Position numbers and translations under genes: made by a program
Source of the DNA: Limonium bicolor
Taxonomy: Eukaryota; Streptophyta; Magnoliopsida; Caryophyllales; Plumbaginaceae
DNA: 64,000 bases
Assembly: GCA_023374045.1 (NCBI GenBank)
Contig: JAIOTZ010000244.1
Location: 1 to 64,000, forward strand
Reading direction: 5' to 3'
In this document: positions 1-11,610 of the stretch, in pieces
Layout of the letters: every line of letters begins with the position of its first letter
Numbering within the stretch: position 1 is the stretch's first letter
The notes under the pieces: generated by a model
What the model was told of the DNA's origin: nothing
Seen by the model: only the letters and a program-made list of their open reading frames with translations
Databases searched by the model: none

Positions 1-73
1 TCCCGAAAGTTAGTTTTTGTAATAAAGATGATTGTTTCTTGACTTTTCTCCGGTAACTTTATTGTTTTGTAAC

Positions 74-345
74 ACACTCTACCATTGTACTAATGGTGAG
101 ATCGTCGATTTATCACTCTACTGGCTTTAAGACGGTGAGATCATCGAATATACACTCTACTGGCTTTAAGATAGTGAGATCGTCGGATATAAACACTCTA
201 CCATCACCGATGGTGAGATCGTCAGATATAAACATTCTACCATCACTGATGGTGAGATCATCGGATATAAACACTCTACCATCACCGATGGTGAGATCAT
301 CGGATATAAACACTCTACCATCACCGATGGCGAGATCGTCGAATA
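74..345. repeat. 39-bp minisatellite 3' of Tat pol
   Basis: About seven tandem copies of a 39-bp unit built around CTCTACCATCACCGATGGTG followed by AGATCGTCGGATATAAACA. The first copies are degenerate and the last four nearly identical. Each good unit contains a short inverted repeat (CCATC-ACC-GATGG). Because 39 is a multiple of three, both strands stay open and give an 88-aa repeat ORF, which I do not regard as a gene. On the minus strand the array lies 3' of the integrase remnant. Tat/Ogre elements are known to carry tandem repeats between pol and the 3' LTR. Confidence 0.85.
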
Positions 346-395
346 CTTTCTTGAGATAATACCTGTGGTATCAAAGATTTTATCAATTTGCAACT

Positions 396-1644
396 TTAAA
401 AGACATATGGATATACATATAACTTTTTAAGACATTCAACGTGCCAATAATGAGGTAAGTTGTTTCCAACCAAATATCGGAGCCTATAAGATGCCCGGGC
501 CGTCTTGGCTTCCACAACGTATGGACCTTGCCACTGGGGATGTAACTTTACTGATTGCTTTACTTCCCGGAGCACTAAATCGCCAGGAATGAAAGACTGT
601 TCTCTCACCCTCTGTTAAAATAACGCTCGACCCTTAGTTTATCATTTTGATTTTTTAGTTCGGCAATCGTTCGCCTTTCATCCAAGAAATCTAACTCATC
701 ATGAATGTCATCGTCATTTTCTTTTTCATCATACTCTTCAATTCTCTTTGAAGGTACCATAATCTCTGCAGGCACCACCGCCTCTACTTCGTATGTTAAC
801 CTGTATGAGGTTTCCCCCGTCGGTCCCTTGACAGTTGTTCTGTTAGCCCATAAAACTTGCGGTAACATCTCCGCCCATTTTCCTTTCTTTCCTTCCAACT
901 TCCTTTTTAGAGCCTTTATAATCTGGCTGTTAGTGTTTTCTACCTGGCCATTTACCTACGGATGTGCGACAGATGCAAATCTTAAATCGACCTTCCATTC
1001 TTCACAGAATTCTCGAAACTTTTGTAATTGAACTAAGCGTAATTACTAATTCTCATTATCTTTATAATTCTCCTCGCGACAAAGACCAAACCGGCATATG
1101 ATTTCTTCCAAACAACTCTTCTGTTTTTCGTGTAGTTATATTTACCACAGGTAGAGCTTTCTGCCCACTTGGTGAAGTGGTCTACTATGACATATAAATA
1201 TTTATATCTTCCGGGAGAAGCTTCCGGAAATGGGCCAACAATGTCCAATCCCCATTTTGCAAAGGGGACCGGAAAGGTAATAGACTTCATTTCAGCAGGC
1301 AGGTTTCCGATCTTTGGACCATGTAAGTGACACTGCGTGCACTACTTCACATATTCTTTACATAATTCTTGAATCGTTGGCTAGAAATAGCCCATCCTTA
1401 AAATTTTATGCATTATCGCTCTTTCTCCTTGATGGTTTCCACATACTTCACTGTGTACCTCGCTAATGAGCTTCAAACCTTGCTCCTCCGTCACACACTT
1501 TAGTGATGGCCTTCCAAAAGATCGTTTACACAACTGATCATTTTCAAAGAAAAATGATGTCGCCCTTCTTTTTCTCATCCTGGCCTCTTTGTATCCTCCG
1601 GAAGTAACCCTTCCTGAATGTAACGAACGATCGGGGTCATCCAC
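396..1644 (-). pseudogene. Tat-lineage integrase remnant (zinc finger, core, C-terminus)
   Basis: Broken integrase of a Ty3/gypsy Tat-type retrotransposon, which would insert element cDNA into chromosomal DNA in the nucleus. Read on the minus strand: at 1644-1381 the H2C2 region (HSEVCGNHQGERAIMHKILR); at 1290-1033 the core start (KWGLDIVGPFPEASPGRYKY, DHFTKWAES), after which the frame is lost; at 898-605 the late core (LPQVLWANRTTVKGPTGETS); at 608-396 the C-terminal domain (GDLVLREVK, KLHPQWQGPYVVEAK, YWHVECLKKLY). Frames change between the pieces, and in-frame stops and frameshifts rule out function. The catalytic residues of the middle core cannot all be placed. The C-terminal domain follows the Tat pattern rather than the chromovirus type. 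Confidence 0.85.
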
Positions 1645-1689
1645 GATCCTTCCGAACTAATCACCTCGACCGACATCGTACGTCGTGTC

Positions 1690-2215
1690 TATCTTGTCTA
1701 TACTGGAGGACCTCTTTAGTTGTAGCAAGAAGACCTCCTCCGGTATCCCTTCCGCTATACTTGCCAGTTTAGCCAATACATCAGCTTCTGAATTTTGGTC
1801 TCTTGGTATGTGTCAGAGATTACATTTTGAGAATTTTGCCCTTAGGCTTTGTACTTTTGCCAAGTAATGCTTTAGTTATCTTCCTTTGCCTCGAAGATAT
1901 TCTTACTTTGCCTTGTTACCAGCAAGGAATTGGACTGTACTTCCAAATCTGTAATTTTATCATAATTAATTTAAAAAAACAGAAATAATAAGAGATGAAT
2001 CTCAAACTCTGAGTTTGTTGCGTGCATGAAGAACCTTTACTCCTCAAAGGCGGAGGCTATTTCCAACCCTTGTATCAATGCTTTGTACCCTACTTCATTA
2101 TTTGTTACTTCAAACTCTAGCCTTACCGCATAGCTTATTTTCCTTTCATCGGGGGTTTGGACCACAACCCCAACCCCTGCTCCCGTTTTGCACCGGGCCC
2201 CATCTACTCAGATCT
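1690..2215 (-). pseudogene. Second (archaeal-type) RNase H remnant of Tat pol
   Basis: Between RNase H and integrase the minus strand encodes a degraded second RNase H. About 2210-2030 reads VDGARCKTGAG, then LEFEVTNNEVGYKALIQGLE, the conserved core of the additional aRNase H domain. About 1770-1690 reads LAKLASIAEGIPEEVFLL, the usual end of that domain before the H2C2 finger. The extra RNase H is a hallmark of the Tat lineage (including Ogre and Retand), so this segment fixes the lineage. At least one in-frame stop (after IASAFEE) and a low-complexity stretch near 1960-1990 interrupt it. Confidence 0.75.
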
Positions 2216-3178
2216 TATATGGCACTTCTCGCTCCTCTTGATGGAAAAAGTTGTTTTGGTAATGAAGTCTGTTGAGGCTTGGGCTTTTATCGCGGTTCGC
2301 GGAACATAATGTATTTCGGACTGAGTGAGTTCGACCGTCCAGCTTACCATCCTTCCGGAAGCGCTTGGGCTATTGGTGATTTGCTTCAATGGCCAATTGG
2401 TCCGAACAGTAATTCGATGTGATTGAAAATATGGTCTTAGCTTCCTGGAAGCTATAACAAGAGCGAACAAAACTTTTTCAATGTTAGAGTACCTTGTCTC
2501 TGTGGAAGTTAAAATCTTGCCAGTGTAGTAAACAGGGATTTCTTTCCGTGCTTCTTCCATCACCAAGACTGCTGCCACAGCCCACTCCGACACTGACAAA
2601 TATAAGAACAAATCTTGGCCCGGGGACAGAACGCCAAGCTTTGGGAGCTCACGGAGCATCTTTTTGATCTGTTCAAAAGCTTCCGCACATTCTGTATCCC
2701 ATTGGAACTGTCTATTCTTCTAGAGCACATTGAAGAATGGAATGGATTTTTCTTGGAGTTTGGAGCAAAATCTGCTTAAAGCGGTGAGTCTTCCATTCAG
2801 AGCTTGCACATCCTTGATATTTTTTGGCTGTGGAAGGTCAAGGACTGCTTGGATTTTCTCCGGATCGACTTTGATTCCTCTCTGCCCAACTATAAACCCC
2901 AAAACTTTCCCGAGTAACTCTGAAGACACACTTTTCAGGGTTAGTTTGATTTTGTATTTATCCTAGGTGTTGAAGGTTTCTTCGAGATCGTTCATATGCT
3001 GGGCTATGGAGTCACTCCTTAGTACTATGTCATCTACATATGCCTCCACGTTCCGGGAAAGTTGCTCTCGGAACACTTCATTGATCATTCGTTGAAAAGT
3101 TGCCCCAGCATTTTTTAATCCAAATGGCATGACTTTGTAACAGAAAATACCGGTTGAAGTGATAATAGATGTTTCTCC
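2204..3178 (-). pseudogene. Tat-lineage reverse transcriptase and RNase H remnant, truncated
   Basis: C-terminal half of a Ty3/gypsy reverse transcriptase followed by RNase H. Read leftward from 3178: a strand ending CYKVMPFGLKNAGATFQRMI, then the catalytic YVDD box (codons at 3029-3040), then the RT end (GFIVGQRGIKVDPEKIQAVL) at 2929-2720. RNase H occupies 2659-2204 (LFLYLSVSEWAVAAVLVMEE, TETRYSNIEKVLFALVIAS). The usual TDHPL motif reads TNWPL here, so a catalytic Asp is lost. A stop (TAG at about 2717-2719) separates RT from RNase H. The N-terminal RT, protease and gag are missing because another element's LTR begins at 3179. This is the oldest layer of the nest. Confidence 0.88.
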
Positions 3179-3568
3179 TGTGAGCCTCGATTTTTAAACC
3201 TTATCCTATGTTGATTAGATTGATTAAGATCTAGTCGGGTTTTAGGTCCACTTATAACCTAATCTTAATAACTAAGTCATATAACCATAATTATTAAAAC
3301 CTAAGCTAGCTCACTGGAACCTATTATGAGTCGCCACCTAATTTTAACCTATATCAAATTAGGAAAGGAGAGTTCAGGTTCGGGGGCTTGATATTCGACT
3401 TAATTAGGGTTCAATTACTTTCATTACCCCTAGAAGTCGTTTTTCCTCTACTTAGTTTAATTACGTCTTATTACGAGTCGTTTTAACCTAAGTGCGCGCT
3501 TCTCTTTTTTTTTAACGTTTTTTGACATAAAATTAAAGTGAAATTAAAGCTACCTAAACTAGGGTTTC
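3179..3568 (-). mobile_element. Tat-type LTR, distal part (level 1)
   Basis: On the minus strand this is the last ~390 bp of an LTR whose other part lies at 56603-57959; a family D solo LTR split it. It ends (minus) in GAGGCTCACA at 3179, abutting the RT remnant, so the element inserted into that RT. It contains the string GAGTCGCCACCTAATTTT at about 3330. The LTR assignment rests on the PPT plus TGTTATACCC start at 57959 and on the CA end here. The other TSD copy would lie outside the window. Confidence 0.6.
3564..3568. repeat. TSD GTTTC (left) of solo LTR D
   Basis: GTTTC occurs directly before the LTR start at 3569 and again at 56598-56602 directly after its end. It proves that 3569-56597 is one insertion with further insertions inside it. 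Confidence 0.9.
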
Positions 3569-6159
3569 TGAAATACCCCAAACCTTAATATATTAATGAA
3601 CTATCTAATTAGGATATACTAAGGCTAGAACGTGCCTTAGAAACATTAGAAGAAGTGTTAAACAACAATTTACACCAAAACATGCTTTAGGAACAATTAG
3701 AGCAAAAGGGTGTTTTAAAGAGTACAAATAAATTAGGGAACTACCAATAAGTTCCCAAGAGATTTCAAATGTGAAATACCTCTAAGATTAGTAATACACA
3801 TTAAGCAGAATTAGCGTTTAAACCGAAAACGCACCTTAGAGCACAAAAATGTGCTTTAAAAAAAATGTGCTTTAAGCATGTATACATGGGAAAAAAGGCT
3901 AATGAGCCTAAATACCATAAATAAATAAGGGAACAAAAATTAAATGGTCATAGGATCCATAGCGTATACACACAAATTAAGTATACAAAGTCCACAGTAA
4001 ACAGGTACTAAACTGACGAAAGTCAAGGAGAAACCACCAAACGACTTGGTTTAAATTGGAATTAGCAACATGCTATTTCATGAACAAAGTTTCTAAAGGT
4101 TTTAAATATATTAAGGAAACATTTAAACTAGCCAAAACAAATTGCATAATCAATGTGAACCCGGAAGCACATAAAATGGTGTTTTAAGCATTTTTGGCTA
4201 TGTAGCATACCTAACACATGGTATAAGTCATTATGAACGAGTTTAATAATTCATCAAATTTACATAAATACAAGGAAAAACAAAAAAAATTGGATCAAAT
4301 GAGGCATAGGGCTGCCGACATGGGGGGGGGGGGTGACTCACCAAGTTTAAAATGCTTTTAATTTCTACTATTTCAACAACCAAGACTTCCTTGGATTGCC
4401 ATATCATCTTGTCCCCTTAGTGAATCATTAATGAGACTCTTACCTGTCAAATGAGAGCTCCCAAATTCATAGCTCATCCTCTCTTTGAAGAAACAACACA
4501 AAAAAACTCCATGTTCTTAGTTTTGAGCCTTAAAGAACACCTTGCCTTGTAGAAATCATAACATTCTCGTCCTAACTCCAAATCACAAGCTTGATATCTC
4601 GTTGGAATCCTCTTTTCAAGAGCTTTACAACCATAGCTCATGAGCCCCCAGATTCTCAGGAAAAACCACGAAGAAGTGCCTTTGATTCTCGAGGTAAACA
4701 TTGCCTTCTTGAAAACTTCTTGTTCTTTGGTTTTTGTTACAGCCGATTGGCATGGGATACTAACCCATCTTATTCTTCATCTTGTTGTATAATTTTGGAG
4801 CCAATTTCTCTAGCGAATTGCTGTCAAAATTTCTAAGGAAATCAAGCTTAAATATTAAGCTAATGGTTAATATACAAGGTAAGTCCTACAACTACCTATT
4901 TCAAGGTTCTAATTGTTGATCTGTATATGATCTAACATATTGTTCATCTTATTATTTATTGCCAAAATTTTGGTGATTAATATTCAGTTTTTAGCTTATT
5001 AAAAGTTAATGTTTATTAAATCTAAGAATAGATTTATACTCCTTATGATATAAGCTACAATATAAGCTATCATAATATACAAGAAAAATTCATATACTAT
5101 AATTTATATGAAGGCCGAAAATTAAGGGGTTGTAATTAAGTTAGAAAAATTATCTAACTTAGTTAAATTAAAGGAATTAGAGTAATTAAGAGTAATATAA
5201 ATTTTAAGAAGTTTTAGTACCTAATGGTAATTACCGAAAATATATGAGGTCAATATGGAATTTTTGAGAGTTTAGATGATGAGAAAATAATTGTAGAATT
5301 AAGTTTACAATTTATAAAGAGTTTATAAGTATTATAAGGAATTTATAAGGTTTTAGGTGTGTTTAAGGTTAATAAAAGATGGTATGTATATACTATAATA
5401 TTAGATAATTAAATCTGGTGATTTAGAGAGGTTTAAAATGATTTTTGATGTTCAAAAATCTGTAGGAAAATTAGTTACGAAAATTAGAAATTAATTGGAG
5501 TTAAATTGGTTAATAAATGAGTTAGGATAAAAGAAAAAGACCACAAGGGTAAAATGGTAATTTCCCTGGTCAAACATGGTCAAACTTGGCCAATGACAGT
5601 TTTATAAAATTTTTAGAGGAGATAGAATAAAATTGGTAGCAAAAGATTAGATATTAAAAGGATAAAGGAATAAAAAGTTGAGTTAAATTAACTTTAGGGG
5701 TAATATTGTAAATTATGGAAAGTTAGGGGGTTTGACCATAAAAGACTGGTCAAACTTGGGTATATTTGGTAATTGACCAAAAGTATTAAAGAAATTAATT
5801 AAGTAAGACTTTTGAAGAAATTAGAAATAAAAATAACAAGTTTAGAATTTGTTATGAGTTAAATAGAGATTAAGAGAAAACTATGGGTAAGTAATGTAAA
5901 TACACACTTTTATGTGTTTAGAAGGTTAAGGAAATTAAATAAGGAATTTAGAAACAAGTTGTAAAAGAAACAAAGTTAAGACGGGGTTAAACGAGACCCG
6001 TATATAGATTAAGGCATACGAGGGGTATACCCGTAATTTAATAAGTAAAGGAGAAATCAATACTTAAGTATTTTTAATGAAAATACAAGTCATATTGGAA
6101 AAAGAAATAAATACGTATTGATACGGAGTATCATACGGGCATATACGTAAATTTTGGTA

Positions 6160-6420
6160 TACATGGAAAATACCCGTATACATGAATAGTAAATACGTAT
6201 GCATGAATAGTAAATACATATACATGAATAGTAAATACGTATACATGAATAGTAACTACGTATATATGAATAGTCAAATACGAGACGTATATGTGAATAG
6301 TAAAATATGTATACGTGAATAGTGAAATATGGTGAATAGTAAAATACGAGGCCGTATAAATGAATAGTAGAATACGAGACCGTATAAATGAATAGTGAAA
6401 TACGGATGAATAGTGAAAAA
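6160..6420. repeat. ~21-bp tandem repeats in LTR D
   Basis: About eleven degenerate copies of a unit reading approximately ATGAATAGTAAATACGTATAC. The array is rich in the self-complementary hexamers GTATAC and TACGTA. It occupies the LTR position where families A and C have GTCCG hairpin arrays, upstream of the donor-like GGTATG box. Confidence 0.8.
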
Positions 6421-7096
6421 TACTAAAACCTAATACAAGGTCCGTATAAGCCTAAAGTTGCTAACTGTGCAACTAAATGACTGCTAACGACGTTAGTATG
6501 CTAATGAATCAGAATTGAGCTTGAAAACGCTCCTAAATGAACGAACCCGTTTAACGGTATACTATTATACCCGGGTTAACCTAGGAAGAGGTTTAAGTTG
6601 AAAAGAGAACCAAATTAGTTCTAAGACACATGATACTAATACTAGTTCTGGTTATAGATCTAGATAAGTCAGAGGCGTTCGGCGGACTAGGTGAACGAGG
6701 GTTTAAGAGCTAGCCAATCTCCGGTGTACGGTATGGGATTCTTGTAGCTTGTTTGCTAACGGGGTCTACCTCGGTTTGTGTGCTATGTGTTATTGTGATA
6801 CGACTAACCAAGATTAAGCATGAAACCGATCTACTGTATTGTTATTTTTGTCCATTGTACACTAACATTACTTGATTCAGAGTTTGTTCATTAACTTTGT
6901 TTAATAAACAATTGTATAAGGTTATAAGTACCCCCTAATGTTAGTTGGTTAATACCGAGAGAGGTTTAACTAACAAATTGTCATTGAGACTTCAACTAAC
7001 AACTTAGGGTCAAGCCTCACCCCTCATAACTTAAGAATAATGTTTATTAACCAATGAAGCTAATAACTCGTTGGCTAGGGTTACCTTGACCCGACA

Positions 7097-7101
7097 AAAA
7101 T
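7097..7101. repeat. TSD AAAAT (left) of the LARD array
   Basis: AAAAT precedes the first LARD LTR at 7102 and follows the third LARD LTR at 55897-55901. Only the outermost LTRs of the array carry the duplication. Confidence 0.88.
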
Positions 7102-7727
7102 TGAAATACCCCGAAATTTAATTAGGGTTATTAAATTACTCTAATATGATATTAAGGGCCTATTAGTGCCTAATGAGTTTCGGTAAAAGGAAGAAATCCA
7201 AAAGAAACAGGAAAAACGCTTAAAAAGCAAAACGCTAAATTGAGCGTTATGTGACCATAAGAGGAATACGACCTCGACAAGAGTATTAAATGAATTTAAA
7301 AGCCTTAATAAGGCCTTAAATAATATATGGGAACAATTCCCGAAGAAAACGGATCCAAATAATGTATTAAAACGCTAATAAAGCTTTAGCGCACGTTTTT
7401 CGAGAAAACCCGAAAACGTGACTTTGAGTGGTCAAATGAACCCGTAAAAATTATAGTTCATCAAATAAATATAAATAAACATTAATGGAAGCTTAAGAGC
7501 CATTAAAATTAAAGAAACGAGAAAATTCCAGAAAACGGGCCGGTTAGTGAATAGTGCTAAACCGGGTAAAATAATGAGTGTTTTCTGTAAAAGACGAAAA
7601 ACGCTCCAGCTTACATATATTGTGGGCCGGTTTTAATTAGTGAGACAGCCCCTCACACACACATTAAGCTAGTAAAGAAAGAAAGAAAAGAAAAAGAAGA
7701 GAAAAAGTGAAAAAAGCATAAAGTAAC

Positions 7728-7795
7728 TTCCCTCCTCTCTCTCCTCTCATTTTCTTTTCTTTCTTCTCTCTCTCCTTCCTTCTTCTTTCCTGCCG
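7728..7795 (+). promoter_or_regulatory. Pyrimidine-rich leader tract in LARD LTR1
   Basis: An almost pure C/T stretch ~110 bp downstream of a TATA-like ACATATAT (about 7612-7620). Copies lie at about 17380-17445 (LTR2) and 39375-39440 (LTR3). An analogous tract at 61075-61145 in the C-like LTR also follows a shared CGCTCCAGC...GGGCCGGTTTTA box. I infer the start of the transcribed region. TATA strength and start site are unproven. Confidence 0.4.
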
Positions 7796-9285
7796 TTCTC
7801 CCATTCCTCACCATGGCTGGCCGATTTTGAAGCTTCCAACCATGGCTTCCTTGCCTTTCCTTTCCTCCCTTGTCCAAGCTTCATCCTTGCTCCGAATTCA
7901 AAAATAATTGCATATTTGAACTCCTCTCATCCTCCTCTATCATTCCCTCTTTTCAAAATTCGAAAATGAAGAACTTCATCTCCATGGGTTTTCCCCATTT
8001 GAAGAGAAAGCACATCATCTTGTAGCTTGGAGTCCTCTCTCTCTCCTAAGGTAAAAATTTCATTGAAAAACTCATTTTGGTTCTCCCTCCTTTGGTGACC
8101 GATTTTTCACCCTTGTAATGCCTTGTTTTTCTTCCTCTTTTGAGCTTCAATTCAACCCTCCCATGGTGGTGGAATTTCCCTTTTGATTCAAGGGTGAGAA
8201 CCCCTCTTAAAAAGCTCCAAAGGTAAAACCCTAACTTTGTGCTCTAAGCCCTTCCATTGAATTTGAGTGATTCTAAAGGTTTAGAATTTTAATTGAACTT
8301 ATTTTGTGTTCCTGGATGTTGGGATGGAGTTTGGCAACTCCATTCCCACTTGACCCGAAATTGGAGGAGTGGAGGAGCAAGAGGAGAATTAAAAAAAGAG
8401 AACTTGTGAAATTAAGGTAAGAAATCTACCTTGAACCTTGTTTTGATTGTTTAGGACTTGGGATGGGTTAAATTAAATAATGAACCCAAATTATGTGAAA
8501 TAAAGTAATTGGTTGAATTTGAGGAAATTTGTGGATTGCTATTTGAATTGAAGGCTTTGAAGCCAAGGGAATTGAGTTGTGCTTATGTTGTGGTTTATTG
8601 TGATTTTGAAGTTATATTGTGGTTTGGATAATTTTGAGGATATGTTGTGTGCTGGTAGGACCCCTTGTGGGTGTGGCTAGATTAGGAATGAAAATTGATG
8701 AGAGTTGATGGATTGGGAGATGTTAAATTTATGGGGAGGTTATGGCAAAATTTTGTTAGAAATAATGTGTTCTAGGTGTTGTAATGAGTAAGAATAACCT
8801 AGGGAATGAACTAGGTATTGGAAGGGATCTATTTGGATTAGTTAACCCCTCTGGGTGGATATAGGGTAGGAAAAGGAAGAGGCAAAATCTGTAGCAAAAG
8901 GGTGTTAAATTGCTTTGGAAAAACTAGAAAAGAGCAAGTGTGCAAGACTTAAGAAATGGGAGTTGTACTTGGGTTTCAGGATGGTATATATCTAGGAATG
9001 ATTTGTATGAGTCATTAATGCATTTGGTGAAGTTGGTAGGAGGTAGAAACTAGCAAGAAGAAGTTAGAAATGCAAAGAGTGCAAAATGTAAAATGGGAGA
9101 ATGTGAATTAATGAATTTGAGCAAGAATTGGGTTGTGGATTTAACCAATGATTTGGAGTGGTTTAAGGAGTGTTTTGAGGTGTTTAATTATGTAGGAATC
9201 TTGTGGAAAGATTAGGGAATGATTAGGGGTGGATTAAGGATTGAAATGGGGGTGAAAAATAATGCAAGTAGCAGGTTTTAGCAGG

Positions 9286-9465
9286 GTCCGGGACCTAGTC
9301 CTTGGACAAAGTCCCGGACCACCCCATTTAAAAAGGCCGAGAGTTCACCCTGCACCTGGTCCGGGACTTGGGATATGGACAAGGTCCCGGACCACCCATT
9401 AAAATTCACCCGAGAGTTTGGCAATGTATTGGTCCGGGACTTAAGATAGGGACCAAGTCCCGGAC
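9286..9465. repeat. GTCCGGGAC hairpin array in LTR1
   Basis: Three units at an exact 73-bp spacing (9286, 9359, 9432). Each has a left arm GTCCGGGAC and a right arm GTCCCGGAC 16-17 bases further on. Copies lie at 18926-19105 and 40930-41109. Confidence 0.92.
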
Positions 9466-9814
9466 CACCCCCAGAATCTTGCAGGAAGTGTTTTAATGGG
9501 TTTAAATGATGGGGGTTTGAATGGTATTGGTTTTAGAAGTTGTTAAGGCCTTGTTTGGTGACCTTTAAAGGCCCTAAGAAGTATAAAACAAGTGTTGGAA
9601 GTAAGTGAGTAAGTTGTGAGTTTAAGTACATTAAGTTAAACCGAAATAACGGGATAACGGGGTAAGTACGGGAGTAGCATCTATGTACGTACCGTAGCAC
9701 CTTAATATTAATTGAACCATTTGACATGTAAATAGTGGTTCAAGAGTGAGACTTGAGGAACAAGTGTGAACCGAGGATGAGGGAACGCCCGGTAAAGATA
9801 AACTCCGGTGGAAG

Positions 9815-11128
9815 GTATGATTTCCTTATGCTCTGTATCCTAACTTGGTTACCCTGATTTGTGTGCTTGTTTGATGTGTGATCACCTAACAAGATAAATG
9901 CACGAATCGGATTATTTGTACCTGTTGTTACGAGTATTGTGTTGTTGCTTGTTTGTTTGTAATTTGCACACGAAGTTTGTATAACTCATGAAATGTGATT
10001 GTGTATGAATTGCTTGATTGTGATTATGTGTGTAGTGCACTCGTAGTTGAGTCTTGGTTGTGTAGAGACTCGTGGGAAGAGTCAAGTTGTGAACTAATGA
10101 AAATGTGTTAACGCACTAAAACTATCGAACCAAGAAACGATAACACAAACTACGAAATCACTAGAACGTGAGAGAATTATACGGGACTAGTAATTCCCGA
10201 TAACAGTTAGAGAACCGAAACGACTAAATCCACACGATGAACATGAGTGGAAGTAAATGAGTAACCTCTAACTAGAGGATTGGAGAGTTGTTCGAAATAC
10301 GAACCCTGAGTAAAGTAATGAATAGTAAGGGATCACCAAACCCCCTAGAAATATAGTCGAACCCCCATGAGAGGAATCGACTAACATGAGCAATGTCCTG
10401 AACATGAGAGTATTCAATAAGTTGGTTGAAACCTTAAATCTTAGAATACTAGACATGAGTAATTCCCTAAGCCATTAGATGCTATCGAGAGAGATACTTC
10501 TAGGCTAATCCTTGAGATTGTGAATTGACTCCGAGAGTGGAGTTTTGGGAATTTGAGTAGTCCGGTAGTGAACCGGACATTTGAGTATTTGAGGAGCTAA
10601 CTGTATAGCCCTATTGTATTTGAGCCCGGTGGTGGGTCTTGTGTATGACCCTGCCCGGAGGTCGTGAGATCGACTTAACATGTACCTTGAGCATTGAGTA
10701 TTGACTTGGGAACTTGATTATTGAGTATTGAGTATGGAATCGAGTATGTGAGTATTGAGAATTGAGTTGACTTGTGGGACTTGAGAATTTGAGTTGAGTG
10801 CGTAGACCTTGTTGAGATTGTGAGTAAGAGTACCCAAGGGAGTGGGTAGAACATGAGTAGTTGAGTAAGGCATGGTGAGATAGAAACCCTCAAGCCTAAT
10901 TAAAGAACATATTGAACCAACCCTTGATGCGTGTATTAGTGCTTGTGTTTAATGTTGAACTTGATTGTGAATGTACATATATAATGTATGTTGTATGCAT
11001 GTTGTTTGTGATAAAATGAACCGCATGCTCTCGACCAATTAGTCGGCGTACCCTCGCTAGTACGCGGGTATGCGGAAGTCATATTCAGCGTAAGCTGACC
11101 CCCTAGGGGGAACGTTTTTTGTGTGCAG
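9815..11128 (+). other. Putative leader intron in LARD LTR1
   Basis: Donor-like GGAAG|GTATGATT at 9815 and acceptor-like GTGTGCAG|GTACCC ending at 11128 enclose 1,314 bp. Matching pairs exist at 31807-33118 in LTR2 and 41459-55437 in LTR3 (the latter interrupted by B-minus), and in families B, C and D. Splicing is an inference from signal conservation only. Confidence 0.35.
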
Positions 11129-11130
11129 GT
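11028..11130 (+). other. Structured 3' LTR module, LARD LTR1
   Basis: Consecutive self-complementary elements: CGAC-6nt-GTCG at 11032-11045; GCGTAC-8nt-GTACGC at 11046-11065, or alternatively a longer helix joining GTACCC to GGGTATGC; and the 12-bp palindrome CCCCCTAGGGGG at 11099-11110. TGCAG|GT follows at 11124-11130. Copies lie at 33012-33120 and 55332-55439. Equivalents with different stem sequences occur in families B, C and D. Confidence 0.6.
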
Positions 11131-11469
11131 ACCCGAAGTGAATATGATGATCACTGTAAGAGACCGGCAGCTAAGCCGGACACCGTTCGAGAGTAGGACG
11201 GGGTTGTTATTTATAGGGGTAGTTGTTAAAGCAATTGTATTTGTATATTGTGGGATGTAAGACCAAATAGGTTATGGATACACTCGGGAAATTGTGGATA
11301 CTCGGTATAGTTTGAATGGAGATGGTATTTGTATAATTTGGATTTGAAGGTTGTATTTGATTTATGAATTGGTTAAGTATCGGAAGTAGCGTTTGTATTA
11401 GTGTACTCGGTAAAAGACCATCAGACCGATATTGTATTTGTTGTAGTATTTGTGTTTGGATTGGCCTTG

Positions 11470-11489
11470 TTAGTCGCGTGGGTGACTAG
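11470..11489 (+). other. LTR terminal hairpin, LARD LTR1
   Basis: TTAGTCGC-GTGG-GTGACTAG forms an 8-bp stem with two G-T pairs, about 105 bp before the LTR end. Family D has a fully paired version at 56479-56498. Family C has a different stem around the same CGTGGGT at 25497-25517 (minus). Confidence 0.55.
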
Positions 11490-11598
11490 CGGCATTGTAT
11501 CACCCCCCGTTGTAGTTATTATTCCGTTGCATTATGGTTGGCAATTGAGACGGGTTAGGAGATAATGGTGTGATTACCGGTAGGGGTGTTACAAAAAG

Positions 11599-11610
11599 TG
11601 GTATCAGAGC
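11599..11610 (+). other. Primer binding site (initiator tRNA-Met), LARD copy 1
   Basis: TGGTATCAGAGC, complementary to the 3' end of plant initiator tRNA-Met, five bases after LTR1. Its inner part lies in a perfect 9-bp hairpin (ATCAGAGCG-AAGTAT-CGCTCTGAT). Confidence 0.95.

Larger units (their letters stand above)
3569..7101 (+). mobile_element. Solo LTR, family D, left part
   Basis: Starts TGAAATACCCC. It is interrupted at 7101/55902 by the LARD array and resumes to end in GGGTGTTACA at 56597, giving 4,229 bp in total. No PBS follows the end and the TSD sits right there, so it is a solo LTR left by LTR-LTR recombination. It holds a G homopolymer at about 4322-4333, an AT-rich body, a tandem array at 6160-6420 and a donor-like CG|GTATGG at 6731. 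No coding sequence is supportable. The shared start box and gross order group it with the Tekay-like LTRs of this window. Confidence 0.88.
7102..11593 (+). mobile_element. LARD-like element, LTR1 (family A)
   Basis: 4,492-bp LTR from TGAAATACCCC to GGGTGTTACA, followed after five bases by a PBS. Near-identical copies are LTR2 (16751-19167 plus 31520-33574) and LTR3 (38750-42332 plus 54993-55896). Order inside: AT-rich U3; a weak TATA-like ACATATAT near 7612; a pyrimidine-rich tract at 7728-7795; a three-hairpin array at 9286-9465; a donor-like AAG|GTATGA at 9815; a hairpin-dense stretch at 10050-10680; a structured 3' module with acceptor-like TGCAG at 11124-11128; a terminal hairpin at 11470-11489; a TTCCGTTGC box. 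There is no credible ORF. An LTR this long with a non-coding interior matches the LARD class. Confidence 0.93.

Noticed and set aside
93..359. 88-aa repetitive ORF, and mirrored ORFs on the other strand
   Set aside because: Produced by a 39-bp (13-codon) tandem repeat inside a decayed element; open on both strands, no coding signature.
4322..4333. Run of G residues as a possible polypurine tract
   Set aside because: Lies inside LTR D, with no LTR start after it; a plain homopolymer.
7653..7877. Lys/Glu/Arg-rich ORF (also at 17321-17578 and 61021-61233)
   Set aside because: Antisense of the pyrimidine-rich leader tract, hence low complexity.
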